From positions 430,785 through 494,784 of the forward strand of contig NZ_SMRP01000002.1 of the NCBI RefSeq assembly GCF_004353915.1: a DNA stretch of 64,000 nucleotides, read 5' to 3'. This document shows positions 8,272 to 17,595 of this stretch, piece after piece; the stretch's first letter is position 1; each line of letters opens with the position of its first letter. The notes below the pieces were generated by a model. It saw nothing but the letters and a program-made list of their open reading frames with translations, did not search any database and had not been told where the DNA came from. A program made the translations under genes and the position numbers. Source of the stretch: Paraburkholderia silviterrae. GTDB lineage: Bacteria; Pseudomonadota; Gammaproteobacteria; Burkholderiales; Burkholderiaceae.

Positions 8272-9963
8272 TCAGGATTGCGGCTTCTCGACGATCACGC
8301 GGCGCGAGTCGCGCGCGATCACCTGCATCGGGAAACCCTGCGCGGCCAGTTCGTCGTAGCGCTGCACCGGCAGCAACGCGAGTGCGTAACGCTCGCTCTT
8401 CCAGCGCTGCTCCCAGGCGGCGATGGTCGGCACCCATTTTTGTGGCTCTTCGGAGATACCGAAGGACAACTCGTCGGTGACCTCCACCATCGTCATCGTG
8501 TGGCGCACGTAGAAGGGCAGCGTGTGGTCGAGCACGCCCACCGAATAGAACGGCGTGTCGGGCGGCAGCTTCGCGATCGCGGCGCGCACGGCGGGGGCGA
8601 GCGGCGCGCCCGAGCTGAGCGTGCCGAACACGTCGTGCCCCGTGCCCGCGATGGTCGCGAGCAGCAGCCACGCGGTGCCGAGCGCCACGGCCGGCGCGCT
8701 CGCGCCCGTCTCGGGCGTGCGTTTAGCGCGATTCAGGCGCAGCCCGATCATGGTGGCGACGAAGGCGACCGCGGCGGCGGCGAATACCCAGACCTGGAAC
8801 TCGCGATAGAGCGCGTTGGGATTGCGCGCATCGCCGAGGCGCGTGAGCACGAAGGAGCCGGCCATCAGCGCGACGGCGAGCACGGCATAGCCCGTCAGAT
8901 GGCGGCTCCACTGCTTGCGCGTCATGAGGGGCAGATACAGGCCGATGATGAGCGCAAGCGGCGGCGCGACCGGCAACGTGTACGAAAGCAGCTTCGAGTG
9001 TGACGCGCTGAAGAACAGGAAGATGAACACGCTCCAGACCAGCATCAGCGTGACCGGGGCGAAGCCGTTCGGCTGGTTCGGTGCGCGCAGCGCGTGCCGC
9101 ACGCTTTGCACGCTGACCGAGAGCCACGGCAGGAAGCCCACGAGCATCACGGGCACGAAGTAGTAGAACGGGCCGGGACGGTTCTGCGCGGGCGTGAGAT
9201 AGCGCTGGAACTGCTGGACGATGAAGAAGAAGTTGAAGAATTCCGGATTGCGCTGCTGCACCAGCACGAACCACGGCGAGACGATCGCGAAGAAGACGAT
9301 CAGGCCGCTCACGAGGTACAGGCGCTTCCAGATCGCCCAGTCGCGCGCGATCACGGTGTAGAGCACCAGCACGGCGCCCGGCAGGATTAGACCGATCAGG
9401 CCCTTCGAGAGCACGGCGAGCGCCATCGCCGCCCAGCAGACCCACATCCACAGGCGTGCCGTGCGCGTGGGCAAGTTCGGGCGCTGGGCGAGCAGCAGCG
9501 CGCACAGCGTGAGCTCCATCCAGAACGACAGGGCCATGTCGAGCGTGTTGAAGTGGCCCATCAGGTACCAGTACGGTGCACAGGCTAGCACGAGCGCGGC
9601 GAAGAAGCCGGTGGCGGCGTTGAAGACGCGCGCGCCGGTGAAGCCGATCAGCAGCACGCCGGCGAAGCCGGTGAGGGCCGTATAGAGGCGCGCCTGCCAT
9701 TCGCCAATGCCGAACCATGCGAACGTGAGCGCATTCATCCAGGTTTGCAGCGGCGGCTTCTCGAAATACTTGTAGCCGTTGTAGCGCGGGGTGATCCAGT
9801 CGCCGCTGGCGAGCATTTCGCGCGCCATTTCGGCGTAGCGGCCTTCGTCGCTCGGCAGCAGATGGCGCCAGCCAAGCGGTACGAACCAGATCACGGCGAG
9901 AGCGACGATCAGGAGCAGGATCGCGCTGCGGTTGAGCGGCAGCCTCGAGGGCGTATCGTTCAT
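8272..9963 (-). CDS. arnT: Lipid A 4-amino-4-deoxy-L-arabinose transferase, ArnT-like (GT83/PMT fold)
   Basis: A 563-residue polytopic inner-membrane glycosyltransferase that would move L-Ara4N from the undecaprenyl carrier to lipid A phosphates on the periplasmic face. The first periplasmic loop carries the acidic catalytic signature LLPSDEGRYAEMAREM at about residues 35-50, followed by GYKYFEKPPLQTW, which is very like known ArnT proteins. About 12 hydrophobic segments follow and a soluble C-terminal domain ends the protein. It is the first arn gene in transcription order. Start is the ATG at the complement of 9961-9963. Confidence 0.9.
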   Translation of the reverse strand: MNDTPSRLPLNRSAILLLIVALAVIWFVPLGWRHLLPSDEGRYAEMAREMLASGDWITPRYNGYKYFEKPPLQTWMNALTFAWFGIGEWQARLYTALTGFAGVLLIGFTGARVFNAATGFFAALVLACAPYWYLMGHFNTLDMALSFWMELTLCALLLAQRPNLPTRTARLWMWVCWAAMALAVLSKGLIGLILPGAVLVLYTVIARDWAIWKRLYLVSGLIVFFAIVSPWFVLVQQRNPEFFNFFFIVQQFQRYLTPAQNRPGPFYYFVPVMLVGFLPWLSVSVQSVRHALRAPNQPNGFAPVTLMLVWSVFIFLFFSASHSKLLSYTLPVAPPLALIIGLYLPLMTRKQWSRHLTGYAVLAVALMAGSFVLTRLGDARNPNALYREFQVWVFAAAAVAFVATMIGLRLNRAKRTPETGASAPAVALGTAWLLLATIAGTGHDVFGTLSSGAPLAPAVRAAIAKLPPDTPFYSVGVLDHTLPFYVRHTMTMVEVTDELSFGISEEPQKWVPTIAAWEQRWKSERYALALLPVQRYDELAAQGFPMQVIARDSRRVIVEKPQS

Positions 9964-10115
9964 GGGTTCCAGCCTGTTCTTGTTGATGTTGCGGTCGGTC
10001 AGGCGGCGCGCCGCCCGCGCCTTCGCGGGAAGCGCGCAACGCCTGCGCGGCGCGCAAGTGTACTACGGCACGCCGGGCTTGCCTGAAGGCAGGCTTAAGG
10101 CGTGCTTCGGGCGAG

Positions 10116-10490
10116 TCAGTTCTCGATCAGGAGCGCGGCGGCTACGCGCCGGCCTTCGGCCATCAGGATGTTGTAGGTGCGGCAGGCGGCCTTGAAGTCC
10201 ATCGCCTCGACGCCGATGCGCTTCGCGCTCAGTGCCGCGGTCAGGCGCGGATGAGGAAAGCGCAGCCGCTCGCCGCTACCGAATACCACGACCTCGGGAT
10301 TCAGCGGCAGCAGCATGGCGAAAAGTTCGGGGGTCAAGGCGTCGAACCCGCTGACCGGCCAGGGCACGACGGGCGAGTCGGGCATCACGATGATGCTGCC
10401 GGTGTGGCGTTCGAGGTTGATTTCGACGTAATCGGCGCCGTAACCGGTGACGGTGTTCAGGGCGCCGCTGGAGTCCTGGTGTAGTTTCAA
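10116..10490 (-). CDS. Mth938-like domain protein (COG3737 type)
   Basis: A 124-residue protein of the Mth938/NDUFAF3-like superfamily. Conserved features are YVEINLERHTGSIIV, a central PWPVSGFDAL segment, and the turn VVVFGSGERLRFPHP. Family members are small soluble proteins of unsettled function; the eukaryotic relative assists complex I assembly. The start shown is a TTG (complement 10488-10490); there is no ATG in a better position and the Shine-Dalgarno is weak. It lies upstream of arnT on the same strand with about 150 bases between, so it is probably not part of the arn unit in function. Confidence 0.75.
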   Translation of the reverse strand: MKLHQDSSGALNTVTGYGADYVEINLERHTGSIIVMPDSPVVPWPVSGFDALTPELFAMLLPLNPEVVVFGSGERLRFPHPRLTAALSAKRIGVEAMDFKAACRTYNILMAEGRRVAAALLIEN

Positions 10491-10921
10491 AACTTCGGTT
10501 CCGGAAGGTCTCGGTTTGCCTCGTCCGCGGCGGGACGGGCCCGCGCGGCTTATTGCGCATTGCGGAAGTTGGCCAAAATCCGCTAAATTATAGCTTTTTG
10601 GCGGCTGCGACGACGGACCCCGCTCAATGGTGCCCGAACGGGCGCCCGAAGGTGCAGCAAGCGGTGCAACCAGCGCCGGACCCGGCCGTCAGCCCAACGT
10701 GCGCGCCTGCAGCATCCGCATTACGCCATCCGCCCCAGTCATCCATTGAAGGGCGAACGCAGTCACAAGCTGCAGGCAGGCTGCCATTCCGTGCAATGCG
10801 TACAATCCGTGGGCGTCATCCGTGCTGCCCCTGCACGGCTCGCGGCCCCGCGCGCCGTTCTACACCGATCAACCCCGTTGCAGCGCGTTTCAGGTTTTTA
10901 GACCGCTCCTAGACCCGCTTT
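10491..10921. other. Divergent promoter region upstream of alaA
   Basis: A 431-base gap with no supported gene. An AT-rich island at 10572-10602 is framed by a 7-bp inverted repeat (GCCAAAA at 10572-10578, TTTTGGC at 10596-10602) with a -10-like TATAGC at 10589-10594. If used on the plus strand it would give a leader of more than 300 bases for the aminotransferase. The remaining sequence shows no clear motif. Confidence 0.35.
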
Positions 10922-12178
10922 TTGGACCAACCGCCCGCCGTGAAACCGATCCTCAAATCCAACAAGCTGCAGAACGTTTGCTACGACATCCGCGGGCCGG
11001 TGCTCGAGCATGCCAAGCGCCTCGAAGAAGAAGGCCACCGCATCATCAAGCTGAACATCGGCAATCTCGCGCCGTTCGGTTTCGACGCGCCCGACGAAGT
11101 CATCCAGGACATGATCCTGAACCTGCCGGGCTCCTCGGGGTATTCGGACTCGAAGGGGGTGTTCGCCGCGCGCAAGGCGATCATGCATTACGCGCAGCAA
11201 AAGGGCGTCAAGGGCGTCGAGCTCGACGACATCTACATCGGCAACGGCGCGTCCGAGCTGATCGTGATGGCCATGCAGGCGCTCCTGAACGACGAGGACG
11301 AAGTCCTGCTGCCGGCGCCCGACTATCCGCTCTGGACGGCGGCGGTGAGCCTGTCGGGCGGCACGCCCGTGCATTACATCTGCGACGAGTCGAACGGCTG
11401 GATGCCGGACCTCGACGACATTCGCGCGAAGATCACGCCGAACACGCGTGCGCTCGTGGTCATCAACCCGAACAACCCCACGGGGGCGCTGTATTCGGAC
11501 GAGCTGCTGCGCGGCCTCGTGGCCATCGCGCGCGAGCACGGCCTGATCATCTTCGCCGATGAGGTCTACGACAAGATCATCTACGACGGCAAGACTCACA
11601 CGGCGCTCGGCTCGCTCTCCGAAGACGTCATCACGGTCACGCTCAACAGCCTTTCGAAGAGCTATCGCGCGTGCGGCTACCGCGCGGGCTGGATGTTCAT
11701 TTCGGGCCTGACGGCAGAGAACCGTCGCCGCGCGAAGGACTACACCGAAGGGCTCGGCATTCTGGCCTCGATGCGTCTGTGCGCGAACGTGCCCGGCCAG
11801 TATGCGATCCAGACGGCGCTGGGCGGCTACCAGAGCATCAACGAGCTGATCCAGCCGGGCGGGCGCCTGTATCGCCAGCGCGAGCTCGCCTACAACATGC
11901 TCACGGCCATTCCCGGCGTGACCTGCGTGAAGCCCGAGGCCGCGCTCTATATGTTCCCGCGCCTCGACCCCAAGCTTTATCCGATCCAGGACGATCAGCA
12001 GTTCATCCTGGACCTGCTGCTTGCGGAGCGCGTCCTGCTGGTGCAGGGCACGGGCTTCAACTGGAAGCAGCCGGACCACTTCCGCGTGGTGTTCCTGCCG
12101 AACGTCGACGACCTGACCGATTCTATCAACCGCATCGCGCGCTTCCTCGACGGCTATCGCCAAAGGCACGGCACTTGA
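10922..12178 (+). CDS. alaA: Alanine-synthesising PLP aminotransferase, AlaA type
   Basis: A class I/II aminotransferase of up to 418 residues, closely resembling E. coli AlaA over its whole length: NVCYDIRGPVLEHAKRLEEEG, YIGNGASELIVMAMQALL, INPNNPTGALYS, IIFADEVYDKI, and the PLP lysine in LNSLSKSYRACGYRAGW. It would make alanine from pyruvate and glutamate. Two starts are possible: TTG at 10922 or GTG at 10940 (MKPILKSN); neither has a good Shine-Dalgarno. The gene precedes hom and thrC on the same strand with a 98-base gap, an arrangement common in beta-proteobacteria. Confidence 0.93.
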   Translation: MDQPPAVKPILKSNKLQNVCYDIRGPVLEHAKRLEEEGHRIIKLNIGNLAPFGFDAPDEVIQDMILNLPGSSGYSDSKGVFAARKAIMHYAQQKGVKGVELDDIYIGNGASELIVMAMQALLNDEDEVLLPAPDYPLWTAAVSLSGGTPVHYICDESNGWMPDLDDIRAKITPNTRALVVINPNNPTGALYSDELLRGLVAIAREHGLIIFADEVYDKIIYDGKTHTALGSLSEDVITVTLNSLSKSYRACGYRAGWMFISGLTAENRRRAKDYTEGLGILASMRLCANVPGQYAIQTALGGYQSINELIQPGGRLYRQRELAYNMLTAIPGVTCVKPEAALYMFPRLDPKLYPIQDDQQFILDLLLAERVLLVQGTGFNWKQPDHFRVVFLPNVDDLTDSINRIARFLDGYRQRHGT

Positions 12179-12276
12179 GCGGCGCCTGAGGCACACGACA
12201 TGCGCGCCGCCCGCTTGATGTTCAGGTGCGGCGCAACCGCTTTTCCTTTTTACACACTTAGACGAACACACGCTGC

Positions 12277-13608
12277 ATGGAACCGATCAAAGTAGGTCTC
12301 TTGGGCTTCGGCACGGTAGGCAGCGGCACCTTCACGGTACTGCGCCGCAACCAGGAAGAAATCAAACGCCGCGCGGGCCGCGGCATCGAGGTTGCGCGCA
12401 TCGCCGTGCGCAACCCGGCCAAAGCCACGGCGGCGCTCGGCAGCGAGGCCGGCACCGTCGAATTGACGAGCGACTTCAATGCGGTCGTCGATGACCCGTC
12501 GATTTCGATCGTCGCCGAAATGATCGGCGGCACGAGTGTCGCGAAGGATCTCGTGCTGCGCGCGATCGCCAACGGCAAGCACGTGGTCACCGCGAACAAG
12601 GCCCTGCTGGCGGTCCACGGCACCGAGATCTTCGAAGCGGCGCGCGCCAAGGGCGTGATGGTCGCGTTCGAGGCGGCGGTCGCGGGCGGCATTCCCATCA
12701 TCAAGGCGCTGCGCGAAGGCCTCACGGCCAACCGCATCGAGTACATCGCCGGCATCATCAACGGCACCACGAACTACATCCTCTCGGAGATGCGCGAGCG
12801 CGGCCTCGACTTCGCGACCGCACTGAAGGGTGCGCAGGAGCTGGGCTACGCCGAAGCCGATCCGACCTTCGACATCGAAGGCGTGGACGCCGCGCACAAG
12901 GCCACGATCATGAGCGCGATCGCGTTCGGCGTGCCCGTGCAGTTCGACAAGGCGTATGTCGAGGGCATCAGCAAGCTCGACGCCATCGACATCAAGTACG
13001 CGGAAGAGCTCGGCTATCGCATCAAGCTGCTCGGCATCGCGCGCCGCACGGACAAGGGCATCGAGCTGCGCACACATCCGACGCTGATTCCGGCCAAGCG
13101 CCTGCTCGCGAACGTGGAAGGCGCGATGAATGCGGTGGTCGTGCACGGCGACGCCGTGGGCACGACGCTCTATTACGGCAAGGGCGCGGGTGCGGAGCCG
13201 ACGGCCTCGGCTGTGGTGGCCGATCTCGTCGATGTCACGCGCCTGCACACGGCCGACCCCGAGCACCGCGTGCCGCATCTGGCGTTCCAGCCGGAGAGCC
13301 TCTCGAACACGCCGATCCTGCCGATCGAGGAAGTCACGAGCGGCTACTACCTGCGCCTGCGCGTGGCGGACCAGACCGGCGTGATGGCCGACATCACGCG
13401 CATCCTCGCCGACAGCGGCATTTCGATCGACGCGCTGCTGCAAAAGGAGTCGGAGCAGATCGACGCGCAGGGCAAGGCGGAAACCGACATCATCCTGATC
13501 ACGCACGAGACGGTTGAAAAGCGCGTCAACGCGGCGATCGCGCAGATCGAGAAGCTGGCGACTGTGAAGTCGTCGGTGACGAAGCTGCGCATGGAAGGAC
13601 TGAACTAA
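12277..13608 (+). CDS. hom: Homoserine dehydrogenase
   Basis: A 443-residue monofunctional homoserine dehydrogenase, reducing aspartate semialdehyde to homoserine with NAD(P)H. The Rossmann motif GFGTVGSGT is at residues 9-17, the catalytic core includes GIINGTTNYIL and ELGYAEADPTFDIEG, and a C-terminal ACT domain begins near residue 350 (YYLRLRVADQTGVMADIT), which usually mediates threonine feedback inhibition. It is followed by thrC after 10 bases, so the two are very likely cotranscribed for threonine synthesis. Confidence 0.97.
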   Translation: MEPIKVGLLGFGTVGSGTFTVLRRNQEEIKRRAGRGIEVARIAVRNPAKATAALGSEAGTVELTSDFNAVVDDPSISIVAEMIGGTSVAKDLVLRAIANGKHVVTANKALLAVHGTEIFEAARAKGVMVAFEAAVAGGIPIIKALREGLTANRIEYIAGIINGTTNYILSEMRERGLDFATALKGAQELGYAEADPTFDIEGVDAAHKATIMSAIAFGVPVQFDKAYVEGISKLDAIDIKYAEELGYRIKLLGIARRTDKGIELRTHPTLIPAKRLLANVEGAMNAVVVHGDAVGTTLYYGKGAGAEPTASAVVADLVDVTRLHTADPEHRVPHLAFQPESLSNTPILPIEEVTSGYYLRLRVADQTGVMADITRILADSGISIDALLQKESEQIDAQGKAETDIILITHETVEKRVNAAIAQIEKLATVKSSVTKLRMEGLN

Positions 13609-13618
13609 GGGCAAGGCA

Positions 13619-15070
13619 ATGAATTACGTATCCACGCGCGGCGCGGGCGCCGGCGAGCATCACTCGTTTTCCGACATCTTGCTGGGCGGCCTCGCGCGCG
13701 ACGGCGGCCTGTATCTGCCGGCCGAATATCCGCGCATCGCCGAGGAAGAACTCGCGCGCTGGCGCGGCCTCTCGTACGCGGATCTCGCGTTCGAGATCCT
13801 CTCGAAGTTCAGCGACGACATTCCCGCCGAGGACCTGCGCGACCTGACGCGCCGCACCTATACGGCCGCGACGTACTGCAACGTGCGTCACGGCGAGGAC
13901 GCCAGCAAGATCACGCCGCTCACCACGCTCGGCGAGGAAAACGGCGCGAAGCTCTCGCTGCTCGAGCTCTCGAACGGTCCGACGCTCGCGTTCAAGGACA
14001 TGGCGATGCAGCTGCTCGGCAACCTGTTCGAGTACGCGCTCGCGAAGGCGGGGCAGCAGCTGAACATCCTCGGCGCGACTTCCGGCGACACCGGCAGCGC
14101 CGCCGAATACGCGATGCGCGGCAAGAAGGGCGTGCGCGTGTTCATGCTCTCGCCGCACAAGAAGATGAGCGCGTTCCAGACGGCGCAGATGTTCAGCCTG
14201 CAGGACCCGAACATCTTCAATCTGGCCGTGGAAGGCGTGTTCGACGACTGCCAGGACATCGTCAAGGCCGTCTCGAACGATCACGCGTACAAGGCGCAGC
14301 AGAAGATCGGCACGGTCAACTCGATCAACTGGGCGCGCGTCGTGGCCCAGGTCGTCTACTACTTCGCGGGCTATTTCGCGGCCACGAAGAGCAACGACGA
14401 GCGCGTCTCGTTCACGGTGCCCTCGGGCAACTTCGGCAACGTCTGCGCGGGCCATATCGCACGCATGATGGGCCTGCCGATCGAGAAGCTCGTGGTGGCG
14501 ACGAACGAGAACGACGTGCTCGACGAGTTCTTCCGCACGGGCATCTATCGCGTGCGCGGCGCGGAGCAGACGTATCACACGACCAGCCCGAGCATGGACA
14601 TCTCGAAGGCGTCGAATTTCGAGCGGTTCGTCTACGACCTGCTCGGCCGCGATCCGGCGCGCGTGACGCAGTTGTTCCGCGACGTCGAGGAAAAGGGCGG
14701 TTTCGATCTCGCGGCAAGCGGTGACTTCGTGCGCGTGCAGCAGTTCGGCTTCGTTTCGGGCCGCAGCAGCCACGAGGACCGTATCGCCACGATCCGCGAC
14801 GTGCATACGCGCTACAAGACCATGATCGATACCCATACCGCCGACGGCGTGAAGGTCGCGCGCGAGCACCTGCAGCCGGGCGTGCCGATGATCGTGCTCG
14901 AAACCGCGCAGCCGGTGAAGTTCGGCGAGACGATCCGCGAAGCGCTCGAATGCGAGCCGGAGCGTCCGGCCGGGTTCGAAGGCCTCGAGGCGCTGCCGCA
15001 GCGCTTCGAAGTGATGCCGGCGGATGCGCAGCGCGTGAAGGACTACATCGCCGCGCATACGGGGCTTTGA
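13619..15070 (+). CDS. thrC: Threonine synthase
   Basis: A 483-residue PLP enzyme that converts O-phosphohomoserine to threonine. The N-terminus MNYVSTRGAG and the length are typical of the long (fungal/proteobacterial class 2) form. The PLP lysine lies in NGPTLAFKDMAMQLLG at about residue 124, followed by the phosphate-binding ILGATSGDTGSAA. Homoserine kinase is not encoded in the window. Shine-Dalgarno-like GGGCAAGG precedes the ATG. Confidence 0.97.
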   Translation: MNYVSTRGAGAGEHHSFSDILLGGLARDGGLYLPAEYPRIAEEELARWRGLSYADLAFEILSKFSDDIPAEDLRDLTRRTYTAATYCNVRHGEDASKITPLTTLGEENGAKLSLLELSNGPTLAFKDMAMQLLGNLFEYALAKAGQQLNILGATSGDTGSAAEYAMRGKKGVRVFMLSPHKKMSAFQTAQMFSLQDPNIFNLAVEGVFDDCQDIVKAVSNDHAYKAQQKIGTVNSINWARVVAQVVYYFAGYFAATKSNDERVSFTVPSGNFGNVCAGHIARMMGLPIEKLVVATNENDVLDEFFRTGIYRVRGAEQTYHTTSPSMDISKASNFERFVYDLLGRDPARVTQLFRDVEEKGGFDLAASGDFVRVQQFGFVSGRSSHEDRIATIRDVHTRYKTMIDTHTADGVKVAREHLQPGVPMIVLETAQPVKFGETIREALECEPERPAGFEGLEALPQRFEVMPADAQRVKDYIAAHTGL

Positions 15071-15323
15071 TGGCCCGGTTTGATGCCCCGGTTTGATGTC
15101 TTTTCGAGGGCCGTATGAACCCCGGCCGCGGGCGTTGCCCGCTCGCGGTCGGGGCGCTGCACATGCGTGGCGCCGGGGTTCCGGCCGTCGCGGTAAGGTT
15201 GCAGCGAATGCAGGAGATAAGGCGCAGCGGCGCAATGCCGCGTCCCCGCCGCTACAATAACGACAGACCATCCCTGTCGAGCGCGCCGCGAGCGGCGCCC
15301 AGCCAAGCCCACTATCCCCGCCA

Positions 15324-16643
15324 ATGTCCACGCCTCAATCCCCATCCTCCGCCGCGCCTGCGCCGCGCGCGCCGATGCTGTCGACCGCCGACGCGCTCGC
15401 CACGCTGCTTGCCGCCGCGAAGCCGCTGACCGAAGCAGCGCACGCGAGCGCAACCGAGACACTTTCGACCTTCGATGCGCTCAATCGCGTGCTGGCGGTC
15501 GAGGTCGTCTCGCCGCTCGACGTGCCGCCGATGCACACGAGCGCGATGGACGGCTACGCGGTGCGCGTGGCCGATCTCACGCAAGGCAGCCGCCGGCTGC
15601 CGGTCTCGCAGCGCATTCCTGCCGGACATGCGCCGCAGCCGCTCGCTGCAGGGACGGCCGCGCGCATCTTCACGGGCGCGACGGTGCCTCCGGGCGCCGA
15701 CGCCGTGGTGATGCAGGAGCAGACCGAGACCGACGGCGGCGACGTGACGATCCTGCACACGCCCAAAGTGGGCGAGTGGATTACGGCACAGGGCGCCGAC
15801 ATCAAGAGCGGCTCGGTGATTTTGCCTGCGGGCACGCGGCTCTCGCCGGCGGCGCTCGGGCTGGCGGCGTCGGTGGGGTCTGCGACGCTCACGGTCGCGC
15901 GCCGCGTGAAAGTGGCGGTGTTCTTCACCGGTGACGAACTGACCATGCCGGGCGAGCCGCTCAAGCCGGGCGCGATCTATAACTCGAACCGCTTCACCCT
16001 GACGGGCCTCCTGCGCAATCTGGGCTGCGAGGTGACCGATTACGGCATCGTGCCGGATCGGCTCGATGTCACCCGTGCGACGCTGCGCGAGGCTGCCGCG
16101 AAGCACGACCTGATCCTGACCTCGGGCGGCGTCTCCGTGGGCGAGGAAGACCACGTGAGGCCCGCGGTTGAGGCCGAAGGCCGCATCAACATGTGGCAGA
16201 TCGCAATGAAGCCGGGCAAGCCGCTCGCGTTCGGCGCGGTGCGGCGGCCGCAAGACGGAGCGCAGACTGCCGCAGGCAAGGACGCCAGCATGAGCGCCGA
16301 TGAAGCGTTCTTCATCGGCCTGCCCGGCAATCCGGTCTCGAGCTTCGTCACTTTCCTGCTGTTCGTGCGGCCTTTCCTGCTGCGCCTCGCCGGCGCGGCG
16401 CACGTGAGCCCGCGCGCGCTCTCGCTGCGCGCCGACTTCACGCAGGCCAAGGCCGACCGCCGCAACGAATTCCTGCGCGCGCGCGTGAACCCGGCGGGCG
16501 GCCTCGACCTGTTCGCGAACCAGAGCTCGGCGGTGCTCACGTCGACCGTATGGGGCGACGGGCTCATCGACAACCCGCCGAATCATGCGATCAGTGCGGG
16601 CGAGACCGTGCGTTTCATTCCTTTCACCGAATTGCTGTACTGA
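15324..16643 (+). CDS. moeA: Molybdopterin molybdenumtransferase MoeA
   Basis: A 439-residue enzyme that inserts molybdate into adenylated molybdopterin. Recognisable MoeA sequence includes SPLDVPPMHTSAMDGYAVR, ARIFTGATVPPGADAVVMQE, VAVFFTGDEL and ILTSGGVSVGEEDHV, with the C-terminal domain after FFIGLPGNPVSSFVTF. The N-terminal ~20 residues are low-complexity Ser/Pro/Ala. A TACAAT at 15253-15258 lies 66 bases upstream and is a possible -10 box. It leads a moeA-moaD-moaE unit. Confidence 0.97.
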   Translation: MSTPQSPSSAAPAPRAPMLSTADALATLLAAAKPLTEAAHASATETLSTFDALNRVLAVEVVSPLDVPPMHTSAMDGYAVRVADLTQGSRRLPVSQRIPAGHAPQPLAAGTAARIFTGATVPPGADAVVMQEQTETDGGDVTILHTPKVGEWITAQGADIKSGSVILPAGTRLSPAALGLAASVGSATLTVARRVKVAVFFTGDELTMPGEPLKPGAIYNSNRFTLTGLLRNLGCEVTDYGIVPDRLDVTRATLREAAAKHDLILTSGGVSVGEEDHVRPAVEAEGRINMWQIAMKPGKPLAFGAVRRPQDGAQTAAGKDASMSADEAFFIGLPGNPVSSFVTFLLFVRPFLLRLAGAAHVSPRALSLRADFTQAKADRRNEFLRARVNPAGGLDLFANQSSAVLTSTVWGDGLIDNPPNHAISAGETVRFIPFTELLY

Positions 16644-16653
16644 GCGTCATCCG

Positions 16654-16911
16654 ATGAAGATCCAGTTGAAATTTTTTGCGAGCGTGCGCGAGGCACTAGG
16701 TGTGGCCGACGAAACGGTCACGCTGCCCGAGAGCATCGTCACGGTGGGCGACGTGCGCGGCTGGCTGCGCGCACGCGGCGGCGTCTGGGCGGAAACGCTG
16801 GCGGAGGGGCGCGCGCTGCGCATGGCCTGCAATCACGTCATGACCGATCCGGGCACGCGCATCACCGAGGGCTGCGAGGTGGCGTTTTTCCCGCCCGTCA
16901 CGGGCGGTTGA
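16654..16911 (+). CDS. moaD: Molybdopterin synthase small subunit MoaD
   Basis: A ubiquitin-fold sulfur carrier of 85 residues ending in the diagnostic VTGG; the terminal Gly is adenylated and then thiocarboxylated to donate sulfur to precursor Z. IQLKFFASVREALG at the N-terminus is typical. The start is the ATG at 16654, ten bases after the moeA stop. Confidence 0.96.
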   Translation: MKIQLKFFASVREALGVADETVTLPESIVTVGDVRGWLRARGGVWAETLAEGRALRMACNHVMTDPGTRITEGCEVAFFPPVTGG

Positions 16912-16947
16912 CCCACGAATACGACCCAAACGACGAGGAGTGCGGTC

Positions 16948-17427
16948 ATGCCAGTGCGTGTCCAGACCGAAGATTTCGACCTGACAACCGAGGTTGCACA
17001 ACTGCGCGCGGACAACCCGGCGATCGGCGCGGTGGCGTGCTTCGTCGGGACGGTGCGCGACCTCAACGACGGCAGTGCGGTGGCGGGCATGGAGCTCGAG
17101 CACTATCCGGGCATGACGGAGAAGGCGCTGGAGGGCATCGTCGCCGAGGCGCAGCGGCGCTGGCCCGGCATTGAAGTGCTGATCATCCACCGGGTGGGCA
17201 AGCTCGCGCCGCTCGACCAGATCGTGCTGGTCGCGACGACTTCGAAGCATCGTGGCGATGCCTTCGCGTCGTGCGAGTTCGTCATGGACTATCTGAAGTC
17301 CGAGGCGCCGTTCTGGAAGAAGGAAGAGACCGAGCACGGCGCGCGCTGGGTGGACGCGCGCGAGAGCGACGACGCGGCGCTGGCGCGCTGGGGCGTGAGC
17401 TCGACGAATGCGGAGAAGGAAACCTGA
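16948..17427 (+). CDS. moaE: Molybdopterin synthase catalytic subunit MoaE
   Basis: A 159-residue protein that, with MoaD, makes molybdopterin from cyclic pyranopterin monophosphate. The conserved GAVACFVGTVRDLN, LEHYPGMTE and the active-site KSEAPFWKKEE with catalytic lysines are present. The ATG is preceded by GAGGAG. The residues after the catalytic motif continue normally to the end (ARWVDAR...). Confidence 0.96.
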   Translation: MPVRVQTEDFDLTTEVAQLRADNPAIGAVACFVGTVRDLNDGSAVAGMELEHYPGMTEKALEGIVAEAQRRWPGIEVLIIHRVGKLAPLDQIVLVATTSKHRGDAFASCEFVMDYLKSEAPFWKKEETEHGARWVDARESDDAALARWGVSSTNAEKET

Positions 17428-17595
17428 GCGCACAGCCGGCCGCAGCATAGTTCCGGTGTTGCGGAATTATGGCGGCGCATGGGCTGTCAGCCACCGTGAT
17501 TCCTGTGATATCGGAACGATGGTTCACGATCAGGACCATCGGCCGTAAATGTGCAACTAACAGCCTATGAGTCCAGCCCGCGCAAGGCGGGTGGT

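Noticed and set aside
15071..15323. Riboswitch (molybdenum cofactor type) upstream of moeA
   Set aside because: I could not find the conserved Moco-motif helices; only a -10-like TACAAT is visible.
17567..17595. CCCGC-gcaa-GGCGGG as a terminator between moaE and the globin gene
   Set aside because: Short, imperfect stem without a U-tract on either strand.
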